This document shows positions 49,731-60,397 of a stretch of DNA of 64,000 nucleotides, in pieces. The translations under genes and the position numbers were made by a program. The stretch is from Allium sativum. Its lineage: Eukaryota > Streptophyta > Magnoliopsida > Asparagales > Amaryllidaceae. Within the stretch, counting starts at the first letter, position 1. The number at the start of each line of letters is the position of its first letter. The stretch is taken from NCBI GenBank assembly GCA_030737875.1, contig CM060924.1:145694197-145758196 (forward strand), in the 5' to 3' direction. The notes under the pieces are model-generated. The model did no database searches, was not told the DNA's origin, and was given only the letters and a program-made list of their open reading frames with translations.

Positions 49731-52466
49731 TTAGTACATTAATGATTCAAGGTCAGAGCCTTGTTCGAAAAAAGTCTGCACTTTCCAATAGTCGGATGAA
49801 TGCACACCCTCTATCCTCTTAGGTAAATCCACTCTATAAGCGAGCTTCCCAATGCGTTCGACAATTGGAAACAACCCAACAAATCTTGGTGCTAACTTTC
49901 CTTTTCTTTCAAAACATACCATATTCCTTAGAGTCGAATTCTTAACAAACACCAGGTCTCTAACTGAGAATTCCAAATCTTTCCATTGCTTATCGGCATA
50001 ACTCTTCTGACGATCTTGGGCTACCTTCATTCATTTTCAAATTATCTCAATAATATCCATCGTTTCTCTTATCATCTCAAGCCCAAGTACCAATTACTCT
50101 CTAGTCTCTAACTAAAAAGATTGAAAATTACATGGTCTACCATACAATGCCTCATATAGTGCCATTCCAATATTCGTCTGTAATTGTTGTTATAAGCAAA
50201 GTCGACTAAATGCAGATGGTATTTCCACGATCCTCCAAAATCCAATACTCAAGCCCTTAAGAGGTCTTCCAATACTCGATTAACTCGTTCGCTTTGTCTA
50301 TCGGTCTGGGGATGATAATCCGTACTCATACATAGCTCTATTACCAATGCTTCTTGCAAACTCTTCCAAAATCTACTAGTAAATAACGGATCTTGATCAA
50401 TAACTATACTCTTTGAAATCCCATGGAGTCTAACTATCCACTTAAGATATAACTCCCCCAACTTTGATGTCATCCTATTCGATCTGACAAGAATAAATCT
50501 TGAACTTTTGGTCCAGTGATCCACAATGAACCTAATACTATCATTTCCGGCCCTTGTCCTAGGTAGTCCATCGACACTTGCTCCCACTTCTACGTAGGAA
50601 CTTCTAGTGGCCATAACAATCCACTTGGCTTCTACTACTCAGCTTTAACCAACCGACAGTTCATACACTTCTAGATAAACTTTCTGACATCCCTCTTCAT
50701 AGCTTTCTTGTAGTAGACACGCTTCATATCTCAATATATCTTATTACCATAAGGATGAATAGTCAATCTAGATGATGAATTCCCACAAAATTTCATCCCT
50801 CAATCCATCCAAATCAGGAACAACCAGGCGTCCATTCTTATAAAGCCAACCATCTCGATCGACTTTAGAACCTTAATTTTCTCAGGTTCGACCCGCATCT
50901 CTTATGTTTATTCCATGAGCTTATCATCTTACTTTTGGATTTCTCCAATCTTTTTGATGAGAGTTAGTCTAATTGATAATCTTGCTAACATCTCGGGCTC
51001 TAACTCACAATGAGGTGTGAAATCAAATCCGGCAAAATACTTAAGATGCTTGCATTCTGGAAACATGGCTCCTAAACTAACATGTCTTCGACTTAATGCG
51101 TGCTACTGTGTTACCTTTCCCTGGAGTATAGGCTATTCCAAAATTATACAATGCCAAAAACTCTAACCATCACTGCGGTCATAGATTCAAATCCTTTTAG
51201 GAGAAATGATACTTCAGCGACTTATGATCCATAAACAACTCGAATCTAAATCCCAATAAATAATGCCTTTAAATCTTCAAAGCAAATACTATCTTTGCTA
51301 CCTACAAATCACGAGTCGGATAATTCCTTTTGTGCGCTTTAGTTGTCGACTCACGTAAGCCACGACTCTCCTTCTACAATAACACTGCTCTAAGCCTAGT
51401 GCCATATGCATTGGTATATGCCACTATCTCTACGGTTCCACTCGGAATTGTGAACACAGGAGCACTCGTAAATCTTTCCTTCAAGATTTTAAAAGCTTGC
51501 TTACACTTCGCATTCCACACGATGACTTGATTCTTTTTCATTAATTCGGTTAATGGTGCAGCTATCTAGGAGAAATCCATGATAAACCATTGATAATATC
51601 CATCTAAACCAAGGAAACTCCTAACATCCATCACACTCTTAGGTTAATCTCAATCCTATATCGTTTCCACTTTAGTGGGATCAAGCGCTATTCCTCGTCT
51701 CGACATGACATGAGCGAAGAACCTCACTTCTTTCTTCCAGAAGATCCACTTCGAAAACTTTGCCCTCAGCTGATGCTTTCGCAAAATTTCCAAATCAGCT
51801 CTCAAGCGCATCTCTTGTTCTTCCTCATTCTTAAAATAAACCAATATATCATCCATGAACACAAGTACGAACTTGTTCAACTGATCTTTGAAAACACGAT
51901 TCATAAGATCCACAGAATACGCTGGTGCATTAGTCAACCCAAATGGCACACCAGCCATTCATAAAATCCGGATGGCGTCCTAAAGGCGGTCTTTGGCCCA
52001 CAATCCCTAGCTACTCTTGGTTGGTTAAATCCCATCACCAAATTCATTTAGGAAAATATCTTGGCTTCGTGAAGTTGATCAAAATCCATACACAATCGCA
52101 ATGATCCGTCGGCCTTGGTCGCAAACACAACTGGTGCACCCGACTCGGATACGCTTCTTCGAATGAATACCATACTCAAAAGATTGTTTACTTGCACCTA
52201 TAACTCTCGATGTTCTCCTAAGAAGCATAACAATAGGTCTGGCTCTATCTACTAGATCAATTAGAAACTCAATCTCTCGATGCAACTATAATCCTCTGAC
52301 CTCATAAAAAACATAAGGAATTTCTTGAACGATTGACACAAATGACGATCCATCCCGTGGAATCATAAGCGAATATAAAAATCTAACCAAAACTCATTCC
52401 TTTGGTAAGCAATGTATCACCTTCATTCGCCCTTTCATATTCCTGATTGTCACCTTAATCCTCTAG
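49731..52466 (-). pseudogene. Element C pol: reverse transcriptase, RNase H and integrase remnant
   Basis: This is the minus-strand Ty3/gypsy pol, which copies RNA to DNA and inserts it. Reading right to left: the linker (HREIEFLIDLV near 52280), reverse transcriptase with GVPFGLTNAPA and the catalytic FMDDIL box (51660-51960), the RNase H region (KAHKRNYPTRDL near 51320), and integrase with its zinc finger (HPYGN...CMNC near 50660-50750). The integrase core follows (IVDHWTKSSRF, IDQDPLFTSRFWKS, TDYHPQTDRQSERVN; 50249-50614), then the C-terminal KVAQDRQKSYADK...KLAPRFVG...AYRVDLP (49731-50030). Many stops and frame changes separate the pieces. Order and motifs fit the plant chromovirus (Tekay/Del-like) group, but a chromodomain is not evident. 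Confidence 0.85.
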
Positions 52467-52471
52467 CAATT
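52467..52471. repeat. Target-site duplication CAATT, left copy
   Basis: CAATT before the Copia element, with CAATC at 58875-58879 after it. Removing the insert rejoins the protease frame of element C at GATTG|CTAGAGG (minus strand). Confidence 0.75.
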
Positions 52472-53062
52472 TGCTGGAGAATGGAATTTTGATGACAACA
52501 ACCTTGTTTCAATTATTAACATTACTGATTACAAAATATATACTAACATCTTTATTCGTATATATATATATATATATATATATGCAGGAATTATGTATAG
52601 GTGCTATAGAAGATTGTACAGTTTAAGAGATTCAAGATTTCAAGATTCATGAGAATCAAGATATCAAGATTTCTAGAGTTCAAGAATATCAAGTAATAGA
52701 GTCTAGATAATATGTAAAACTTCGGTTAGCACTTTCAAATTTTGTTTTCAAATCATATTATTTTCAAACTCCTTTCTAAGTGATTTCAAATTATTCTTAC
52801 TTATGTTTATTATATAGTTTATATATTATAAAGTTTTATATATTATAAAGTTTTATATTTACATTATAAATATGTTTATAATTATAATATAGTTATATAT
52901 CATTTATATATATAGTTTTATATCATATGTTTAATATGTTTTTACACTTAAGAAATTATATCTTAAATAACTAGTTTTGATTCAAGAAATTCCAACATAT
53001 ATATATATATTGATTTAAATAGTTTAAACATGATTTAAAATTTGAAAAATCATATATATATA

Positions 53063-53092
53063 TGTTGACATCTAATATTGTACATGTCGCCA
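53063..53092. promoter_or_regulatory. Paired TGTCGACA-like motif, 5' LTR
   Basis: TGTTGACA at 53063 and TGTCGCCA at 53085, start to start 22 bp. A TATATAAA box follows at 53177, 92 bp after the second half. Confidence 0.7.
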
Positions 53093-53176
53093 TATAATCG
53101 TTACAATTTTAATTTTCAAAAGAAGTGTCTTTTCATTATTTGAAACGTTTAAGAACTGTTGCAACCTTTGGAACTC

Positions 53177-53184
53177 TATATAAA
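53177..53184 (+). promoter_or_regulatory. TATA box, Copia 5' LTR
   Basis: TATATAAA in CTCTATATAAAGGGG, conserved in the 3' LTR at 58207-58214. Confidence 0.7.
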
Positions 53185-53840
53185 GGGGTCATTTTCAAAA
53201 CTTTAATTATCTTATCTTTTCCTTCTTCATCCTTACTCTTACCACCATTATTCTATCTTAATTCCTTGATGTCTAGACTTATACTTTGCCGATTTCAATG
53301 CAAATTATATCATTTTCCTTCTATTCTCAATCTCTATCAAATACTCTATGTTTGGAAGTGCTAGAGTTCTAGGGTTGTTTTAATTGTTAAGGAAGGTGTG
53401 TATTCCTTGGTGCTTGTAAATCAGGGAAAAGAAGTGGTGTATACCTTGCAGCTGTGAAATCAAGGGTGATGAATCTGTGGAACCATGTAGCCGTGAAATC
53501 AAGGGTGTGGAATCAGTGTTAAACTTGTAGCCGTGAAATCAAGGGTGTTGTAAGATTGATACTAGTATTAATAAAACTCTGTGCAATCCAATGTTGTATG
53601 AGACTGAACGTAGGAGTAATCCAAACTAGTACAAAATTAGGTGTGTTCTTTCCTTTTCTGCATTTTATTTCTATTTATATCTGCATCTGTGATTGTTTCT
53701 GTTGTGATACTTATTGTGTGATTCATATAGTTATCTAAGTAATTGTTAAATGATTAAGTTTTTCATAATCTCTTCAAAAACACTATTCTCCCTTCTAGTG
53801 TTAGTTTTTCCTTAAGATTCGTAATTTTCATCCCTAACAA

Positions 53841-53853
53841 TTGGTATCAAAGC
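53841..53853 (+). promoter_or_regulatory. Copia primer-binding site
   Basis: TTGGTATCAAAGC, one base after the LTR. It is close to the initiator Met site with one change (AAAGC for AGAGC). Confidence 0.85.
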
Positions 53854-53897
53854 ATAGGTTTTCCAAATTTCATCATCTGAATTTTGGAAATATTAAA

Positions 53898-54770
53898 TGG
53901 CAACCAACATTGGAATTGATAGTGGGTCAGTCCACAGTTAGACCACCACTATTTAATGGCAGTAATTATTCATAGTGGGCATGTAGGACGAAAATATATT
54001 TACAATCTATAGGATTAGACACTTGGAATATCACACTGACTGAATATGTTGAACCCACTACTAATTTTGTACAATGGATTAAATAACAAAAGGCTGCTGC
54101 ACAAAGTAATTCTAAGGCTATGAATATGCTATTCTGTTCATTAGATAGAAATGAATTTGATAGAGTGTCAGTTTGTAAATGTGCTCATGATATATGGAAA
54201 ACCTTGCAAGTTATTCATAAAGGAACAAACAAAGTTAAATAAACAAATATATCTATACTAACTAATCAATTTGAGTTATTTAAATTGAATTAGAATGAAT
54301 ATGACTCTGATATGTACTGCATGTTCCAGGAAATCGTGCATTCATAAATGGCTTTGGAAAGAACTTATTCTGAAGAAGACCAAGTCAGAAAAATCCTTAA
54401 TTCACTAACTCCAGAATGAGATCAGAAAACGCTGGCAATTAAAGAGGCCAATAATATTAGTGAAATGAAAATTGAGGAGTTAATAGGAAATCTGATGCCG
54501 TTCGATGTACAATTACAAAAAAGAAAGGGAAATAAGCCGATAGAAAAGAAATCTATAGCATTTAAAGCAAAGACTGACGATTCTGATTCAAGTAGTAAGG
54601 ATGATGAAGAAATTGCCTTCATGACAAGGAATTTCGGAAACTTTCTAAGATATAAAAGAAGAAATAATTTTTAGAGAAATAATTAAGGAAGTTCGGGGGA
54701 AAAAGACGATAAATGCTACAACTGCAACAAACTAGGTCATATAAAAAGATTATGTCCATATCCTAATAAA
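53898..54770 (+). pseudogene. Copia gag (UBN2-type capsid with zinc knuckle)
   Basis: Gag would form the particle that packages the RNA. From ATG at 53898 the frame breaks early. The homologous reading then shows AAAQSNSKAMNMLFCSLDRNEF, DIWKTLQVIHKGT, LTNQFELFKLN and EEDQVRKILNSLTPE, each separated by single TAG/TAA/TGA codons, as in plant Copia gag. The best preserved part is 54465-54674 (IEELIGNLMPFDVQLQKRKG...KKSIAFKA, then an acidic Ser-rich tract). A CCHC zinc knuckle, CYNCNKLGHIKRLC, is complete near 54715-54760 after another stop. At least eight in-frame stops make it non-functional. Confidence 0.82.
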
Positions 54771-55202
54771 TAAAATCAACAAATTCGTCAAAGAAGGGAG
54801 AAAGAGCATACGCAACAACTTTAGATGACTCGGACTCATCATCAAGTGACGAAGAGCCAGAAACTGGAAATTCAGATATGTGCTTCACATCAATTCAGAA
54901 TTCATAAAATATCAAAGAAATGGATCTAAAAACCAGGTACTCCTTAAGTAATAATATTTAATTGAATGGATTTAAGAAATGGATGCTTGTTTGCTTGCTT
55001 TGTTTGAAATTTGAATTCTAAAATTTGAAATTTAAATTTAAATTTTGAATTTTGAAATTCAAAATAATAGTATAATAATAAAAATTAATCTTAAAAATTT
55101 ATGATTAACATTATCTCAAGAAATAATTAAATAGAAAACATAGAATATTAAAATAGTAAAACAAAATTAAAAAGCAACTTGAAAATTGAAATGGCACACA
55201 TA
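54771..55202. other. Non-coding AT-rich spacer where Copia pol is missing
   Basis: The gag reading dissolves into AAATTTGAATTTTGAAATTC-type low-complexity sequence. Protease and integrase would be expected here, but no motif is visible. Confidence 0.6.
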
Positions 55203-55232
55203 TGTCGACATACATGTATTGACATGTCAACA
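55203..55232. promoter_or_regulatory. Paired TGTCGACA-like motif before the second gene
   Basis: TGTCGACA at 55203 and TGTCAACA at 55225, 22 bp start to start, about 230 bp before the ATG at 55457. I see no TATA box at the expected distance. Confidence 0.6.
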
Positions 55233-55456
55233 TATGCACCAGAAGATGAAATTTGAATTTTGAATTTCAAAAGTTTAAACTTTCAAACTTCCCTCCATCT
55301 TTTCACCAACTCTCAATGTTTGAAAAGGTGTCCTTCTACTCAGAAAGATGTTTCCATTTACTCTATTTCTTTATCTATTCAATTCTTTTCTCTCTAACTT
55401 TCATTCAAAATTCAAAATGACTTTCTTCATTCTATTCACTTTATATCTACATTCTA

Positions 55457-56486
55457 ATGGCTTCCTCAAGTAACCAAAGAATCATGAGATTGACCAAAAC
55501 TCTCAAAGATTATCTCTACAATAATCTGGAGGTTATTCAATCATATATTGACTGTGTTACAAACGAAAAAGTCAATATAGGAATTTTTGCTATCTTCTAA
55601 GATTTTCCTACTTACGATCTTCGTTCTCTTTTTTAACAAAATGAAGATTTAAGCTCTACAGATTCTCAGGATAATGATAAAATATGTTACCCGAATCTAG
55701 TCATAATGTTTTGTGCGAATTTGAATCGTGGATTTTACGAAGGAAATGAAAATCAAGTTTGGAGTAGCATAAAAGGTACTCAAATTATTTTGGATTGTGT
55801 TACCATTTTAAATTGCAAGAAAACAGGCTTGGATTTTTTGGATTTTGAAATTTATGAAAAAGATTTGGAAATGTATCATCATACCTTTAAAAGCGATGAA
55901 CACATTAATTCTAAAAATCGTTTTTTTCGTCCAAAAGCAAGAATTGTCAAGCTCCTACTTCAACATACTCTCACTCCACATTCTGGAAATTTCAATAGTA
56001 ATACCCTTAAGGTCCAAAAAACTCTTTTCGCTATCTTTGGCAATTATGATATTAATTAGGCCGATATGATTCTGAAAGAATTTAAACCCAAAGAAATGTC
56101 CACTAGAGAAAATACTCTCTATCATGGAATTTATCTTACCCGCATCATTAAGTATTTTGGAGTGGATCTCAAAGGAGAGGAATTTGTGCCAAAAAAGGTT
56201 TTTTAACTCGGGAAATATATCCCTAATGAAAATTCCACTCCCTTTTAAGCCTTATGAAACATTTGCCAAAAAACAAGCTTGAATGGGACAAGAGGAAAAT
56301 CCAATGGAAATCAACGAAGTAGAAGAATTCTCTTTGGAAAGTGTAGAATGTCCAACAAATAGTAGAGACATATCCAAAGAATTACTTGTTCAAAATCAAG
56401 TCAAGTTAGCCAAGAACAAAAAGAAGATTAAGAAGACACTAATGTCTTCTAAAATGATTATCTTCTTCCTTTTCCTCATCTGCTGA
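55457..56486 (+). pseudogene. Second gene of the Copia element, function unknown
   Basis: From ATG at 55457 (MASSSNQRIMRL) one frame stays homologous-looking for about 250 codons, interrupted by isolated stops (including a TAG at 56057-56059). It then shifts by one base into the frame starting at 56283 (MGQEENPMEINEVEEF), ending near 56486 with a Lys-rich segment. Visible landmarks are PNLVIMFCANLN, WSSIKGTQIIL, ARIVKLLLQHTLTPHSG and ADMILKEF. These recall the 'putative plant transposon protein' domain often found in plant non-autonomous elements, but I cannot confirm that. It has no enzymatic motif I know and no membrane segment early on. It takes the place of pol. Confidence 0.55.
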
Positions 56487-56738
56487 GGTATAAGCTTTTT
56501 AGTTTTTGTTATCTTCTCGTACCATCTTGCATTTCCTTTCATATTTTTGTATTTCGTACTTCTAGCTTTAAATTTCGTGTATTGTTTGCTTGTAATCATT
56601 TAGTACTAGTGAATGATGTTGTTTCCTGTCAAATTTTTTTTTAAAAAACATTAAAATTAAATGACATAACATAATGAGAAATAACTCAAAATTGTGTGAA
56701 AAAACAAAAAAACCCAAAAAAAAAACAAAACATTGGTA

Positions 56739-56768
56739 TGTCGACATGTATAAATTGATACGTCGACA
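56739..56768. promoter_or_regulatory. Paired TGTCGACA-like motif before the third gene
   Basis: TGTCGACA at 56739 and CGTCGACA at 56761, 22 bp start to start. A TATA box follows 95 bp after the second half. Confidence 0.65.
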
Positions 56769-56855
56769 TATTACTGACAGGAAATTTAATTGTTTCAAAT
56801 TTAAAATTTTAAGAAACTATCTTATATCTTTTCATTTCAAACGAATTCCAGACCC

Positions 56856-56863
56856 TATAAATA
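56856..56863 (+). promoter_or_regulatory. Internal TATA box
   Basis: TATAAATA in GACCCTATAAATACCTC, 85 bp before the start of the third reading frame. A pyrimidine-rich leader follows. Confidence 0.55.
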
Positions 56864-56940
56864 CCTCTTTCTTCCAGAAAAACTCATTTTTTATTTCTCT
56901 CTTCATTCTCTAAACACTCCATCTCTAAATTATCAAAATA

Positions 56941-57244
56941 TTGGCCAATCTTATTCACAATCTAAGTGATAATCTTGAAGAAACACTCAATTTGTTCAAG
57001 AATATCCTTTCTATAATTCTCCGTAATCAACGACAACTAGAGTTGTCAAATAAAGATTGTTGAACATCAAGATAAACACTTTGATGCCATTCATTGGTTG
57101 ATTTCTTCTCTTTCCAGAGATGAAGACAATGACATCACTAGAGCACCTTTCACCAAAGTCAACGAAGACTGGGAAGTCATCGAAAAAGATCCAATCTTCG
57201 GTGGAGACGGATGGGGGGAAGTTCCAAGGGATGTATTAATTTGA
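56941..57244 (+). pseudogene. Third small gene of the Copia element, about 100 residues, function unknown
   Basis: The frame begins at TTG 56941, probably a decayed ATG (LANLIHNLSDNLEETLNLF), and runs through a leucine- and asparagine-rich helix-like stretch. It shifts by one base near 57050 and continues KHFDAIHWLISSLSRDED...EKDPIFGGDGWGEVPRD to a stop near 57244. I do not recognise it. Its clean TATA box and paired motif suggest it was a separate transcription unit rather than part of the gag frame. Confidence 0.45.
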
Positions 57245-57493
57245 TTGATTTGGTATGCTTTATTTTGAAAATTTGTAAATATTATTTGATTTGTTTGGAT
57301 TTGATTTGACTGGAATAATGATTTCTTATATAATGGTTGAATTGTTTGAAAATATTGATTTACTTGTTTATATTCTTATTTAATTATAGCATTGTTGTAT
57401 TAGGAAAGTTTTTACATCTAGAATAAGTAACTAGAATCATTTATATCATAAATTTATGGGGAGTATAGTTTAGTATAGATTTTTTTTATTGAT
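57245..57493. other. AT-rich spacer before the Copia polypurine tract
   Basis: TTGATTTG- and TTATTT-rich sequence. No feature was recognised. Confidence 0.6.
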
Positions 57494-57509
57494 GAAAAAG
57501 GGGGAGAAA
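57494..57509 (+). promoter_or_regulatory. Copia polypurine tract
   Basis: GAAAAAGGGGGAGAAA just before the 3' LTR. Confidence 0.85.
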
Positions 57510-58092
57510 TTATAAAATAGGATATATCACCTTGTTTGAATTATTAACATCATTGATTATGAAATATATACTAACATCTTTATTCAGAATATATATACAG
57601 ATATTTATGCAAGAATTATATATAGGTGATATAGAAGACTGTACAGTTTAAGAGGTTCAAGATTTCAAGACTCACGAGAATCAATATGTCAAGAGTTCAA
57701 GAATATCAAGTAATAGAGTCTAGTTAATATGTAAAACTCTGGTTAACACTTTCAAATTCTGTCTTCAAATTCTATCTTCAAATTCTGTTTTCAAATTATA
57801 TTACTTTCGAACTCCTTTCTAAATGATTTCAAATTATTCTTACTTATGTTTATTATATAGTTTATATATATTATAAAGTTATATATTTACATTATATATA
57901 TGTTTATAATTATAATATAATTATATATCATTTATATATATAGTTTTATATCATATGTTTAATATGTTTTTACACTCAAGAAACTATATTTTAAACAACT
58001 AGTTTTGATTCAAAAAATTCCAATATATATATATATACATATATTGATTTAAATGGTTTATACATGATTTAGAATTTGAAAAATCATATGTA

Positions 58093-58122
58093 TGTTGACA
58101 TACAATATTGTACATGTCGACA
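58093..58122. promoter_or_regulatory. Paired TGTCGACA-like motif, 3' LTR
   Basis: TGTTGACA at 58093 and TGTCGACA at 58115, 22 bp start to start, 92 bp before the TATA box at 58207. Confidence 0.7.
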
Positions 58123-58206
58123 TATAACCGTTACAATTTTAATTTTTAAAAGAAGTGTCTTTTCATTATTTGAAACGTTTTAGAATTGTTGCAACCTTTG
58201 GAACTT

Positions 58207-58214
58207 TATATAAA
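58207..58214 (+). promoter_or_regulatory. TATA box, Copia 3' LTR
   Basis: TATATAAA in CTTTATATAAAGGGG. Confidence 0.7.
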
Positions 58215-58874
58215 GGGGTTTGCAAATTTTTAATCATCTTATCTTCTCCTTCTTCATCCTTACTTTTACCACCATTATTCTATCTTAATTTTTTGATTTC
58301 TACACTTATACTCCATCGATTTCAATACAATTATATCATTCGCCTTCTCTTCTCAATCTCTATCGAACACTCTCTGTTTGGAACTGTTATTCAAGAGTTC
58401 TAGGGATGTTTGTAACTATTAAGGAAAGGGTGTGTTCCTTGTAGCATATAAATCAAGGAAAAGGAGTGGGGTGAACCTTGTAGCTGTGAAATCAAGGGTG
58501 GTGAATTGGTGTGAACCCTATAGCCGTGAAATCAAGGGTGTGGAATCAGTGTTAACCTTGTAGCCGTGAAATCAAGGGTGTTGTAAGACTGATACGAGTA
58601 TTAATAAAACTCCGCACAATCCAATGTTGCGTGGGGCTGGATGTAGGAGTAATCCAAACCAGTATAAAATCTGGTGTGTTCTTTCCTTTTTTGCATTTTA
58701 TTTCTGTTTATATCTGCATATGTGATTGGTTCTATTGTGATACTCATTATGTGATTCATATAATTCTTTAAGAAATTGTTAATTGATTAAGTTTTCCATA
58801 ATCTCTTAGAAACACTATTCACCCGCCCTCTAGTGTTAGTTTTGCCTTAAGATCCGTAATTTTCATCCCTAACA

Positions 58875-58879
58875 CAATC
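58875..58879. repeat. Target-site duplication CAATC, right copy
   Basis: CAATC after the Copia 3' LTR, one base different from CAATT at 52467-52471. Confidence 0.75.
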
Positions 58880-59400
58880 CGCTATAGTCGCATATCTCTT
58901 AAGCCAGTTCATACCAAAAATAATCTCAACCCCAGTGAAATTCAAAGCAAAACAATCACACACAAAAGAACAATCATAACTCGATAAAACTGGACCACGG
59001 CAAAGCATATAAAGACTAGACGAATCCTCTACTGGACTAGTCATAACCAGTGGTCTATCAATAACCTCAGATTCTAAATCTAACTTGCAAACAAGCTCAT
59101 TACAGATAAAAGAATATCATGCTCCAGTATCAAACAAATTTGAACTGAAAACCTTTGATAGAAAGTGTACACTGCACAACAAAACTCTTCCTTTTTCATA
59201 GCAGTCGGAACCCTCGAAGAAGACGACATATAATCCAAAGCATATGCTTTCACAACCTGCTTATCCTTTAGTGGCTCCAGGCAATTCTTCTTTATATTCC
59301 CTGGCCTATCAAAGATATAACACTTTCCCTCCACCTTAGGGTTCTTACAATCCTTGGAATAATGTCATTTTTATTGACATTTATAGAAGGTAACCTCACC
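58880..59400 (-). pseudogene. Element C zinc knuckles and protease remnant
   Basis: Minus-strand continuation of element C, which binds RNA (knuckles) and processes the polyprotein (protease). Two CCHC knuckles stand in tandem. The first, near 59360-59390, reads YKC..., two stops, then HYSKDC. The second reads CYIFDRPGNIKKNC, where the second Cys is Phe and the His is Asn, so neither binds zinc normally. The protease active site DTGA is intact at complement 59120-59131 but is followed at once by a TGA codon and lies in a different frame from the upstream part. GVEIIFGMNWLKRYATIADC then matches the family's ILGMDWL region, with Asn for Asp. The Copia element cuts the frame just after this Cys. 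Confidence 0.8.
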
Positions 59401-60203
59401 CTTCGGCTTCTTCTGCCTATTTTCCTCTTGCTTCTGTTGTTTCCTTTTTCAATTCCGCTTTTTCTTATTACCGCCACCTTGTTGTGGCTTCGATTCTCCT
59501 TATTCTCAACAATAGCCTCAACCTTCTATGGAAACAAGATTTCCTTCCTTAAAGCCTTATGAAATAGATTCTCATAAGAGTCAATAACATGGTCGAATGG
59601 TTGTTTCACGAAACTCTCATCAAAACCCATAATAAATTTCTCGTTCTTTTGATAAGGAGTCTCAATATAAGAAAGAGCATACTTCGATGAAGCTTCAAAC
59701 TCCGTTACATATTCAGCGATTGGACGACTTATGGACCGTAGAATAATCTTCTCCTCGACTTGGTTTTAAATTGATACCAAGTTATTTGGTCCTCTCGATT
59801 CTTAAGAGTTATAGAGTTCCACCAATCCATTGCTCGTTCTTGCAGTTGTCTCGATGCAAGCTTCCTTTTACTTGCATCATCAGTACCAAATCTCTAAAAT
59901 TAAAGAAGAAGTATCCAACTAATTCTTAATCTCAATAGTAGGTTCCGTCCGAACAAACGGTTTGCTACCTATAAAACTATAATTATTTTAGTGCTTCACA
60001 AAATCGACAACCCTAGGTGCCTGCACAAGAACATCATGCTCTACTGCTGCTTTTGGAGTGGGCATCCTCCTCATGATCGCTGCCATCATGGCCTCGAACA
60101 TAACAGGATAATCGAACATAGCATTTGCAGCTCCCGACTGGTTACCCTTGCTAATCCCTCTAGTAGAAGGCTTAATAGGGTGCCTCGAAGTTAGTCGACT
60201 CAT
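59401..60203 (-). pseudogene. Element C gag remnant (Ty3/gypsy retrotransposon capsid)
   Basis: The N-terminal piece (59988-60203, MSRLTSRHPIKPSTRG...) ends in a stop. A homologous reading continues to the left with AMDWWNSITLKNREDQITWYQF, IAEYVTEFEASSKYALSYIETP and KFIMGFDESF, spread over shifting frames. The tryptophan pair followed by ITW..F is characteristic of the Ty3/gypsy capsid domain. A Lys/Arg-rich stretch (59400-59480) leads into the zinc knuckles. Stops and frame changes make it non-functional. It lies directly downstream of the primer-binding site, as expected for gag. Confidence 0.75.
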
Positions 60204-60381
60204 TCTCTATTTGAAACAAGAATTACCGATCCACATTAAATAAAGGCCGCAATGGTGTTTAAGTGCTTACTAATCCTACTAAACTATATATCATAATATA
60301 TTAATCATCCATTAATAATTACAAGTAAGTCCCTCATATGCTTTTACGCTTGCGAGCTTTGGGTAAAATCGATTAACCAAA

Positions 60382-60393
60382 GCTCTGATACCA
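60382..60393 (-). promoter_or_regulatory. Primer-binding site of element C
   Basis: The complement reads TGGTATCAGAGC, four bases from the LTR end at 60398. Confidence 0.88.
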
Positions 60394-60397
60394 AATA

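Larger units (their letters stand above)
52472..53839 (+). repeat. Copia 5' LTR (1368 bp)
   Basis: It starts TGCTGGAGAATGG and ends CATCCCTAACA. A TA microsatellite lies at 52558-52583. The GTAGCCGTGAAATCAAGGGTG unit occurs in imperfect tandem near 53440-53550, and likewise in the 3' LTR near 58470-58580. Confidence 0.87.
52472..58874 (+). mobile_element. Non-autonomous Copia-type retrotransposon, 6.4 kb
   Basis: Direct LTRs lie at 52472-53839 and about 57510-58874, with a primer-binding site (TTGGTATCAAAGC), a polypurine tract (GAAAAAGGGGGAGAAA) and the near-perfect duplication CAATT/CAATC. The interior has a Copia gag with a zinc knuckle, but no protease, integrase, reverse transcriptase or RNase H. 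In their place are two further decayed genes (55457-56486 and 56941-57244), each with its own upstream repeat-pair motif. The insertion lies inside the protease of element C, so it is the younger of the two. Confidence 0.87.
57510..58874 (+). repeat. Copia 3' LTR (about 1365 bp)
   Basis: It matches the 5' LTR throughout but its first bases have decayed (TTATAAAATAGG in place of TGCTGGAGAATGG), so the start is approximate. It ends CATCCCTAACA. Confidence 0.83.
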
